Origin: Pelagivirga sediminicola
Lineage (GTDB): Bacteria > Pseudomonadota > Alphaproteobacteria > Rhodobacterales > Rhodobacteraceae
DNA: 64,000 bases
NCBI RefSeq assembly: GCF_003072125.1
Contig: NZ_QCYH01000004.1
Coordinates: 1 to 64,000, forward strand
Direction: 5' to 3'
The notes below the pieces were generated by a model, which was given only the letters and a program-made list of their open reading frames with translations, was not told where the DNA came from and did no database searches. Below, in pieces: positions 57,786 to 64,000 of this stretch. How positions within the stretch are numbered: position 1 is the first letter of the stretch; the number at the start of each line of letters is the position of its first letter. The translations under genes were made by a program, and so were the position numbers.

Positions 57786-58937
57786 ATGACGCATTCTCCC
57801 GTCGATCCCGCCGATCTGACCGCCGCGCTGATCCGCTGCCCGTCCGTGACCCCCGAAGAGGGCGGCGCGCTGCGCCTTCTGGAGGGGCTTCTGGAGGGCG
57901 CCGGGTTTGACTGCACGCGGGTGGATCGCACAGGAATATCAAACCTTTACGCCCGCTGGGGTGCCAAGGGCGCGGCGCGCAGCTTTGGCTTCAACGGGCA
58001 TACCGATGTGGTGCCTCTGGGGGACGAGGCGGCGTGGACGATGCCGCCCTTCGGGGCCGAGATAAAGGACGGCATGATGTGGGGCAGGGGCGCGACCGAC
58101 ATGAAATCCGGGGTCGCCGCCTTTGTCGCGGCTGCCGTGGATTTCGTGCAACAGACCCCGCCCGACGGCGCCGTGATCCTGGCCATCACCGGCGATGAGG
58201 AAGGCGATGCGCAGGACGGAACCGTCGCGCTGCTGGACTGGATGGCGCAGCAAGGCGAGGCGATGAGCGTGTGCCTTGTCGGCGAGCCGACCAGCCCGAA
58301 CGAGATGGGCGAGATGATCAAGATCGGCCGCCGCGGCTCGCTCAATGCCTATCTCACGGTCACGGGCGTGCAGGGCCATGCGGCCTATCCGCACCGCGCG
58401 GTCAATCCGCTGCCCGCGATGGCGCGGCTGGTGGACCGGCTGAGCGCGCATGTTCTGGACGAGGGCACCGATCATTTCGACCCCTCGACGCTTGCGGTCG
58501 TGACCATCGACACCGGCAATCCGGCGACCAACGTGATCCCGGCCACGGTCCGCGCGACGGTGAATATCCGCTATAACGACGCGCATTCCGGCAGCAGCCT
58601 GACCGACTGGCTGCAAGGACAGCTTGACGCCATCTGCGCCGAGATGGGCGTGACCGGCACGCTGAAGGTCAGCAATTCCGGCGAAAGCTTTGTCACGCCG
58701 CCCGGCGAATTCTCGGACATGGTAGTGCGCGCGGTCGAGGCCGAGACCGGGCGCACGCCGACCTTGAGCACTTCGGGCGGCACGTCTGATGCGCGTTTCA
58801 TCAAGGATCACTGCCCGGTGGTGGAATGCGGCCTTGTCGGCCGGACGATGCACCAGGTCGACGAGCGGGTGAGCGTCGACCAGATCCACCAGCTCAAGGC
58901 GATCTATGGGCGCATCCTGCGCGACTATTTCGCTTGA
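57786..58937 (+). CDS. dapE: Succinyl-diaminopimelate desuccinylase DapE
   Basis: DapE removes succinate from N-succinyl-diaminopimelate, leading to lysine and cell-wall precursor. The 383-residue zinc peptidase-like protein has the metal motifs [16 protein letters not shown] and [20 protein letters not shown]. The catalytic [16 protein letters not shown] and the closing [20 protein letters not shown] follow, with the dimerisation domain in between. Length is typical. The next gene starts inside its stop codon. Confidence 0.95.
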   Translation: MTHSPVDPADLTAALIRCPSVTPEEGGALRLLEGLLEGAGFDCTRVDRTGISNLYARWGAKGAARSFGFNGHTDVVPLGDEAAWTMPPFGAEIKDGMMWGRGATDMKSGVAAFVAAAVDFVQQTPPDGAVILAITGDEEGDAQDGTVALLDWMAQQGEAMSVCLVGEPTSPNEMGEMIKIGRRGSLNAYLTVTGVQGHAAYPHRAVNPLPAMARLVDRLSAHVLDEGTDHFDPSTLAVVTIDTGNPATNVIPATVRATVNIRYNDAHSGSSLTDWLQGQLDAICAEMGVTGTLKVSNSGESFVTPPGEFSDMVVRAVEAETGRTPTLSTSGGTSDARFIKDHCPVVECGLVGRTMHQVDERVSVDQIHQLKAIYGRILRDYFA

Positions 58938-59515
58938 GGCCGCGCGCCACCCTCGTCGTCATGCTGAAAGAGCCGCGCCCCGGCCGGGTCAAGACGCGGC
59001 TGGGGCAGGGTATCGGCATGGTGCCGGCCGCGTGGTGGTTTCGTCATCAGGTCGCGCGCCTGCTGCGCGAGGTTGAAGATCCACGCTGGCGGCTGGTGCT
59101 GGCCGTGTCGCCCGATGCCGAAGGATTGGCCAGCCGCATCTGGCCCGCGCATTTGCCGCGCATCCCGCAAGGGCAGGGCGATCTGGGCGCGCGCATGGCG
59201 CGGATCGTGCGCCGCGCCGCACCTGGCCCGATCTGCATCATCGGCGCCGATATTCCGGGCCTTCGCCGCGCCCATGTCGCGCGCGCCTTTGCCGCGCTCG
59301 GCGCGCATGACGCGGCCTTCGGCCCGGCGCCCGACGGCGGCTATTGGCTGATCGGGCTCAGGCGCAGCGGCGCGGTCCCCGCCGGGTTCCTGCGCGGCGT
59401 CCGCTGGTCCGGCGCCGATGCGCTGGCGGATAGCATGGCCACGCTGCCCGGCGCGCGCATCGCGCTGCTGGACACGCTGCGCGATGTCGACACCGTCACC
59501 GATCTGGCGCGCTGA
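58934..59515 (+). CDS. TIGR04282-family glycosyltransferase-like protein
   Basis: This family (DUF2064) has a nucleotide-sugar-transferase-like fold of unknown substrate. The 193-residue protein begins [20 protein letters not shown] and has the blocks [16 protein letters not shown] and [36 protein letters not shown] follows, with an acidic G-A-D motif likely to bind metal. The start is taken as TTG at 58934, overlapping the dapE stop (TTGA); the ATG at 58961 is the alternative. Confidence 0.75.
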   Translation: MRPRATLVVMLKEPRPGRVKTRLGQGIGMVPAAWWFRHQVARLLREVEDPRWRLVLAVSPDAEGLASRIWPAHLPRIPQGQGDLGARMARIVRRAAPGPICIIGADIPGLRRAHVARAFAALGAHDAAFGPAPDGGYWLIGLRRSGAVPAGFLRGVRWSGADALADSMATLPGARIALLDTLRDVDTVTDLAR

Positions 59516-59557
59516 TAGCGGTTTCCGCGGCGCCTTGGCCGTGATACGCAAAGCCGC

Positions 59558-61816
59558 ATGAACCAGATGCCCACCAAAGCCGAGATCCTTGACTGGATCT
59601 CACAAAACCCCACCCTTGCCGCCAAGCGCGACATCGCCAAGGCGTTCGGCATCAAGGGCGCCGCGCGGATCGACCTCAAGCGCATCCTCAAGGAGCTTGA
59701 GGACGAGGGCCATCTTGAAAAGCGCAAGAAGACCTACCGCGATCCCGACCGCCTGCCCCCCGTCAGCGTGCTGCAGGTAACGGGCCCCACGCCGGACGGC
59801 GATCTGCTGGCCCGCCCGCTGGAATGGCAGGGCGAGGGCGCCGAGCCGATGGTGCTGCTGATCCCGCGCGAGTCGGACCCGGCGCTGGGCGAGGGGGACC
59901 GCATCCTTGCCAAGCTGCAACAGGTGCGCGGCGAGGCGCATGGATACGAGGCACGGCTGATCCGGCGCATCGGGACGAACCCGCTGAAAGTGCTGGGCAT
60001 CTTCCGCAAGGGCACCGAGGGCGGGCGCATCGTGCCCATCGACAAGGGACAGGCGCTGGAATGGATGGTGGATTCCAAATCCACCGGCGGCGCGCAGGAG
60101 GGCGAGCTGGTCGAGGCCGAGCAGGTCGGCCGCCGTGACCGCATGGGCCTGCCGCGCGCCCGCGTGCTGAACCGTCTGGGCGATCCCTCGGCGCCGCGCG
60201 CCGTGTCGCTGATCGCCATTCACCAGCACGGCATCCCCGATGAATTCCCCGACGCCGTGATCGCCGAGGCGGACGCGATGACGCCCGCGGGCCTCAAGGG
60301 CCGCGAGGATCTGCGCGATCTGCCGCTGGTGACGATCGACCCCTCGGACGCGCGCGATCACGACGACGCGTGCTATGCCCATGCCGACGAGGATCCGAAA
60401 AACGAGGGCGGCCATGTGATCTGGGTCGCTATCGCGGATGTCGCGCATTACGTCACGCCCGGCAGCGCGCTGGACGCGGAGGCGCGCAATCGCGGCAATT
60501 CCAGCTATTTTCCCGACCGCGTGGTGCCGATGCTGCCCGACCGGCTGTCGGGCGATCTGTGCTCGCTGCACGAGGGGGTGCCGCGCGCCTGCATCGCGGT
60601 GCGCATGCGCATCAACGAGTTTGGCGAAAAGATCGGGCAGAGCTTTCACCGCGCGATCATGCGCTCGGCCGCGTCGCTGAATTATCAGGAGGTGCAGGCC
60701 GCGCAGGATGGCGCGCCGAATGAAAAATGCGCGCCCCTGATGGAGGATGTGATCGCGCCGCTTTACGCCGCCCATGACGCGCTGAAGATCGCGCGCAAGA
60801 ACCGCCAGCCGCTGGATCTGGACCTGCCCGAACGCAAGGTCGTGCTGAGCGACGAGGGCAAGGTGATGAGCGTCGCCTTCTCGGACCGGCTGGATGCGCA
60901 CAAGCTGATCGAGGAATTCATGGTGCTGGCCAATGTCGCCGCCGCCGAGACGCTGGCCGCGAAGAAATCGCCGCTGCTCTACCGCGTCCACGAGGAGCCG
61001 CCGGAGGAAAAGCTGGATACCCTGCGCGAGGTGGCCGAATCGGCCGGTCTGACGCTGGCCAAGGGGCAGCTGCTGAAGACGTCGCATATCAACGCGCTGC
61101 TGCATGGCGCGGCGAATACCGACTACGCCGAGCAGATCAACATGAGCACCCTGCGCGCGATGACGCAGGCCTATTATTCGCCCACCAATTTCAGCCATTT
61201 CGGCCTTGCGCTGATGGCTTATGCGCATTTCACATCGCCCATCCGGCGCTATGCGGATCTGGTTGTGCACCGCGCGCTGATCTCGGCCCATGGCTGGGGC
61301 AAGGACGGGCTGGCGCCGGGCGACGAGGCCCAGCTGGAGGCCGTCGCACAGCACATATCGCAGACCGAGCGGCGCTCGATGATGGCCGAGCGGGATACGA
61401 ATGACCGCTATCTGGCCGCCTTCCTGTCCGAGCGTGTTGGTGAGGAGTTCAGCGGGCGCATCAGCGGCATCGCCAAGTTCGGCGCCTTCGTGCGGCTGGA
61501 CGAGACGGGCGCCGACGGCCTGATCCCGATGCGCAGTCTGGGCCACGAATATTTCCATTTCGACCGTGACGCGGCAACGCTGATGGGCGCGGACTCGGGC
61601 CGCGTCATCACGCTGGGCCAGCGCGTGACCGTCAAACTGGCCGAGGCCGCGCCGGTGACGGGCGGCATCTCGCTGGAACTGGTCAGCGTCGAGGGCAAGG
61701 CCATGCCGCAAGGGCGCGGGCGCGCCCGCGGCAAGCCGCCCAAGCGCAAGCTGGGCGCGGCGAAAAAGAAGGCCGCGAAGGTCAAGAAAAAGGTCGAGCG
61801 GACGCGCCGCGGTTAA
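59558..61816 (+). CDS. rnr: Ribonuclease R
   Basis: RNase R is a processive 3'-5' exoribonuclease that degrades structured RNA. The 752-residue protein has an N-terminal winged-helix domain (residues 1-65) and cold-shock domains. The RNB catalytic domain shows VTIDPSDARDHDDACYAHAD, the aspartate cluster. A C-terminal S1 domain follows (FSGRISGIAKFGAFVRLDET), then a Lys/Arg-rich tail. The start MNQMPTKAEI is the only good candidate. Confidence 0.95.
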   Translation: MNQMPTKAEILDWISQNPTLAAKRDIAKAFGIKGAARIDLKRILKELEDEGHLEKRKKTYRDPDRLPPVSVLQVTGPTPDGDLLARPLEWQGEGAEPMVLLIPRESDPALGEGDRILAKLQQVRGEAHGYEARLIRRIGTNPLKVLGIFRKGTEGGRIVPIDKGQALEWMVDSKSTGGAQEGELVEAEQVGRRDRMGLPRARVLNRLGDPSAPRAVSLIAIHQHGIPDEFPDAVIAEADAMTPAGLKGREDLRDLPLVTIDPSDARDHDDACYAHADEDPKNEGGHVIWVAIADVAHYVTPGSALDAEARNRGNSSYFPDRVVPMLPDRLSGDLCSLHEGVPRACIAVRMRINEFGEKIGQSFHRAIMRSAASLNYQEVQAAQDGAPNEKCAPLMEDVIAPLYAAHDALKIARKNRQPLDLDLPERKVVLSDEGKVMSVAFSDRLDAHKLIEEFMVLANVAAAETLAAKKSPLLYRVHEEPPEEKLDTLREVAESAGLTLAKGQLLKTSHINALLHGAANTDYAEQINMSTLRAMTQAYYSPTNFSHFGLALMAYAHFTSPIRRYADLVVHRALISAHGWGKDGLAPGDEAQLEAVAQHISQTERRSMMAERDTNDRYLAAFLSERVGEEFSGRISGIAKFGAFVRLDETGADGLIPMRSLGHEYFHFDRDAATLMGADSGRVITLGQRVTVKLAEAAPVTGGISLELVSVEGKAMPQGRGRARGKPPKRKLGAAKKKAAKVKKKVERTRRG

Positions 61817-61828
61817 AGGCGTTGCCCT

Positions 61829-62902
61829 TCAGGCCGGACCAGTCACGCGGTTGACATGGCCCATCTTGCGGCCCGGCTTGACGTCCGCCTTGCCATAAAG
61901 ATGCAGCGCGCAGGCCCCGTCGCGGGCCAGCTCGGGCACGCGGTCCATATCGTCGCCGATCAGGTTTTCCATCACCACGTTGGAGTGCCGCTTGCCATCG
62001 CCCAGCGGCCATCCCGCGACGGCACGGATATGCTGCTCGAACTGATCGACGGTGCAGCCGTTTTGCGTCCAGTGGCCGGAATTATGCACGCGCGGCGCGA
62101 TCTCGTTGACGATAAGGCCCCCTGCCGTCACGAACAGCTCGACCCCCATGACGCCGACATAATCCAGCTTGTTCAGGATCTTGGCCGCCAGCAGCACCGC
62201 GTCGCTGCGCTGCGAGGCGCTCAGGCGCGCGGGGGTCGTGGTGGTCCGCAGGATGCCGTCCTCATGCACGTTCTGGCCGGGATCGAAGGCCGACACGTCG
62301 CCCGCTGCATTGCGCGCGGCGATCACCGACACCTCGTGGCTGAAATCGACAAACCCCTCGTAGATGCCGGGCGCGCCGTTCAGCTCCGCCAGCGCGGATT
62401 GGGCATCCTTCGGGTCCGTGATGCGCACCTGCCCCTTGCCGTCATACCCGAAACGGCGGGTTTTGAGGATCGCGGGCAGGCCGATTTCCTCCATCGCCTG
62501 CGTGATGTCTTCAAGCTCGTCCACCGCGGCATAGGGCGCCGTGGTCAGGCCCAGATCGTTCAGGAACGCCTTTTCCACCAGCCGGTCCTGGCTGACGCGC
62601 AGCGCCTTGCGATCGGGGTGGACCGGACGCAGCTTCTCGAGGATGTCGAGCGCCGAGGTCGGGATATTCTCGAATTCGAACGTGATGACGTCGCAGGCAT
62701 CCGCGAAGCTGCGCAGCGCGTCTGCGTCCTCGTAGGGCGCGCAGATGTGACGGTTCGCGACATGGGAGGCGGGGCAATCCTCGCCCGGCTCGAAAATGCA
62801 GGTCTTGAACCCCAGCCGCGAGGCCGCGACCGACAGCATGCGGCCAAGCTGCCCGCCGCCCAGGATGCCGATGGTGGCGCCGGTTTTGAGCGGTTCAGTC
62901 AT
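61829..62902 (-). CDS. purK: N5-carboxyaminoimidazole ribonucleotide synthase PurK
   Basis: PurK uses ATP and bicarbonate to convert AIR to N5-CAIR in purine synthesis. The 357-residue ATP-grasp protein begins with [20 protein letters not shown]. It has [17 protein letters not shown] (ATP-binding loop) and [20 protein letters not shown]. The start at 62902 (MTEPLKTG) overlaps the purE stop by eight bases; the longer frame is rejected. Confidence 0.95.
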   Translation of the reverse strand: MTEPLKTGATIGILGGGQLGRMLSVAASRLGFKTCIFEPGEDCPASHVANRHICAPYEDADALRSFADACDVITFEFENIPTSALDILEKLRPVHPDRKALRVSQDRLVEKAFLNDLGLTTAPYAAVDELEDITQAMEEIGLPAILKTRRFGYDGKGQVRITDPKDAQSALAELNGAPGIYEGFVDFSHEVSVIAARNAAGDVSAFDPGQNVHEDGILRTTTTPARLSASQRSDAVLLAAKILNKLDYVGVMGVELFVTAGGLIVNEIAPRVHNSGHWTQNGCTVDQFEQHIRAVAGWPLGDGKRHSNVVMENLIGDDMDRVPELARDGACALHLYGKADVKPGRKMGHVNRVTGPA

Positions 62903-63383
62903 CGCAAGGCTCCTCGGGGATGGAGGCAGACAAGGCGGCGCGCCAATCGTCCAGCCGCTGGGCCAGCGCGGCATCATTGGTGGCAAGGATCGCGGCGGCC
63001 ATGAGGCCCGCATTGGCCGCACCGGCCGCGCCGATGGCCATGGTGGCGACCGGATAGCCGCGCGGCATCTGCACGATGGAATAAAGGCTGTCGACGCCAG
63101 ACAGCGCGCGCGTCTGCACCGGCACGCCGATCACCGGCACGCGCGTTTTCGAGGCCATCATGCCGGGCAGATGCGCCGCGCCCCCGGCGCCCGCGATGAT
63201 TGCCTTGAGGCCGCGACCTGCCGCCTCCTTGCCATAGGTCCAGAGCCGGTCAGGCGTGCGGTGGGCCGAGACGATGCGCGTCTCGTAAGGCACATCCAGC
63301 GCGTCCAGGATATCGGCCGCCTCCTTCATCGTCGGCCAGTCCGATTGACTGCCCATGATGATCCCGACCTCGACTTGCGGCAT
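62895..63383 (-). CDS. purE: N5-carboxyaminoimidazole ribonucleotide mutase PurE
   Basis: PurE moves the carboxyl group to give CAIR, following PurK. The 162-residue protein has the signature [37 protein letters not shown] and [20 protein letters not shown]. The ATG at 63383 has GAGAGG upstream and is preferred to 63398. It is the first gene of purE-purK. Confidence 0.95.
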   Translation of the reverse strand: MPQVEVGIIMGSQSDWPTMKEAADILDALDVPYETRIVSAHRTPDRLWTYGKEAAGRGLKAIIAGAGGAAHLPGMMASKTRVPVIGVPVQTRALSGVDSLYSIVQMPRGYPVATMAIGAAGAANAGLMAAAILATNDAALAQRLDDWRAALSASIPEEPCDD

Positions 63384-63477
63384 GGCGTGCCCTCTCATGA
63401 TTCAGGCGCGAACCATAAGCGCGCGACGCGGGGGCGTCCACCACCCGGCGGCGGCAAAATGCATCCGGGCGGTGATC

Positions 63478-63702
63478 TCAGGCGATGATGTCGGGCAGAA
63501 GACGGTCCTCGATATAGGCGATGCGGTCCTTGAGGCGCAGTTTTTTCTGCTTGAGCCGCTTGACCGTCAGGGGATCGCGCAGCGGCTGCTGGTCCAGCGC
63601 CTCGATCGCAAGATCCAGGTCGCGATGCTCGCGGCGGAACTGTTCCAGCTCCACGCGCAGCACGTCATCGGATTTCATCGCAAGTTCGCTATAGGCGTTC
63701 AT
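63478..63702 (-). CDS. DUF465 (YdcH-like) small protein
   Basis: This 74-residue helical protein matches the DUF465 family: it begins MNAYSELAMKSDDVLRVELE and has the motifs FRREHRDLDLAIEALDQQP and LKQKKLRLKDRIAYIEDRLL. A coiled coil is likely. Function is unknown. The start at 63702 follows the pattern of relatives; ATGs at 63729 and 63678 are also in frame. Confidence 0.85.
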   Translation of the reverse strand: MNAYSELAMKSDDVLRVELEQFRREHRDLDLAIEALDQQPLRDPLTVKRLKQKKLRLKDRIAYIEDRLLPDIIA

Positions 63703-63771
63703 CTTGGTGCCATTCCCTGACCCGGCCAATACCGCGATGATGATAAACCCAAATTACCGATCCGCATAGCC

Positions 63772-63801
63772 CTTGCACAGTCCGGGGCCAGGACCCATAT
63801 T
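63772..63801 (+). promoter_or_regulatory. Candidate RpoH (sigma-32) promoter of the Hsp20 gene
   Basis: CTTGCAC (63772-63778) and CCCATATT (63794-63801) are 15 bases apart, 73 bases before the hsp20 start. They resemble the sigma-32 pattern CTTGAAA with CCCCATNT. The downstream gene is a heat-shock protein, which supports the call. Confidence 0.5.
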
Positions 63802-63874
63802 CCCATCAAGGCGCCGTTGCCAAGCATGGGACGGCGCAAGACCAGACCAGTCGCTTGACACAAGGACGTGGCGC

Positions 63875-64000
63875 ATGACGAAACTGACCTTGGGGGCACA
63901 CCCCTACATGCTGGGCTTTGACCAGCTGGAACGCCTGCTGGAACGCAGCGCGAAATCCGGGAACGAGGGCTATCCGCCCTTCAATATCGAGCAGACCTCC
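63875..64000 (+). CDS. Hsp20-family small heat-shock protein, 5' part
   Basis: The frame runs off the window end after 42 codons. It starts MTKLTLGAHPYMLGFDQLER and continues ERSAKSGNEGYPPFNIEQTS, typical of IbpA/Hsp20 proteins, which hold unfolded proteins for refolding. CAAGGACG precedes the ATG. The alpha-crystallin domain would lie beyond the window. Confidence 0.8.
   Translation, partial: MTKLTLGAHPYMLGFDQLERLLERSAKSGNEGYPPFNIEQTS

Noticed and set aside
59600..61711. Long minus-strand frame (703 codons) opposite rnr
   Set aside because: Complement of a clear RNase R gene; no recognisable motif of its own.

Overview
The window looks like a chromosome segment of a Rhodobacterales (Roseobacter-group) alphaproteobacterium. 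The evidence is very GC-rich coding sequence, a tol-pal block running into tilS and ftsH, serA-serC with a serC-type leader, a hom-glpX-recJ run, dnaG next to rpoD, a DUF1127 protein, an IalB-type protein and a DUF465 protein. The assignment rests on protein motifs and gene order only; no database search was possible.

Layout. 1-4.1 kb is a decayed accessory region: an antisense scrap of a carboxymuconolactone-decarboxylase gene, a frameshifted betaine/choline-type ABC permease, an IS21-family element with an intact istB but a wrecked istA, and a degenerate IS5-type transposase scrap. 3.9-9.0 kb (minus strand) is a compact cbb3 oxidase operon, nsrR-like regulator > ccoN > ccoO > ccoQ > ccoP > small membrane ORF > DUF2189 protein > ccoS. 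Its promoter-distal end runs into the IS5 scrap, and ccoG, ccoH and ccoI are absent. 9.4-11.3 kb carries a GH25 lysozyme-like lipoprotein, an orphan protein with a HEPN-style R-x4-H motif, and tRNA-Glu(UUC). 11.4-17.1 kb is housekeeping: recJ, glpX, hom, a lipoprotein and an MmsB-type dehydrogenase. 17.3-20.4 kb is a three-gene TadE/TadE/TadG-like (vWA) operon. 20.7-33 kb holds gdhA, dnaG, rpoD, 5-formyl-THF cyclo-ligase, an SDR, nrdR-ribD, a DUF1127 protein and ruvCAB. 33-42.8 kb is an unknown gene, then ybgC-tolQRAB-pal-cpoB-tilS-ftsH. 42.8-49.2 kb has a Tam-like methyltransferase, a MOSC protein, serA-serC, divergent serB, and an asparaginase. 49.4-54.8 kb has an IalB-type protein, an AT-richer orphan, rlmN, a LOG-family protein and dapD. 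54.8-57.5 kb is a pair of Hint-domain proteins. 57.8-64 kb has dapE, a TIGR04282 protein, rnr, purE-purK, a DUF465 protein and the start of an Hsp20 gene cut by the window edge.

How the genes work together. The cco operon encodes a complete three-subunit high-affinity oxidase plus CcoQ and CcoS, led by a probable nitric-oxide-sensing repressor. The Tol-Pal genes form the trans-envelope machine for outer-membrane constriction. SerA, SerC and SerB make up the whole phosphoserine route. DapD and DapE are two steps of the succinylase lysine/DAP pathway. RuvABC resolves Holliday junctions. PurE and PurK carry out the AIR-to-CAIR steps.

The most interesting parts are the cco operon with its own NsrR-like regulator, the orphan HEPN-like gene beside tRNA-Glu, the Hint-domain pair in which one member lacks the Cys nucleophile, and the serC leader whose hairpin can compete for the ribosome-binding site. 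I did not find a clear-cut new multi-gene system. No CRISPR array, rRNA or intact prophage was seen.
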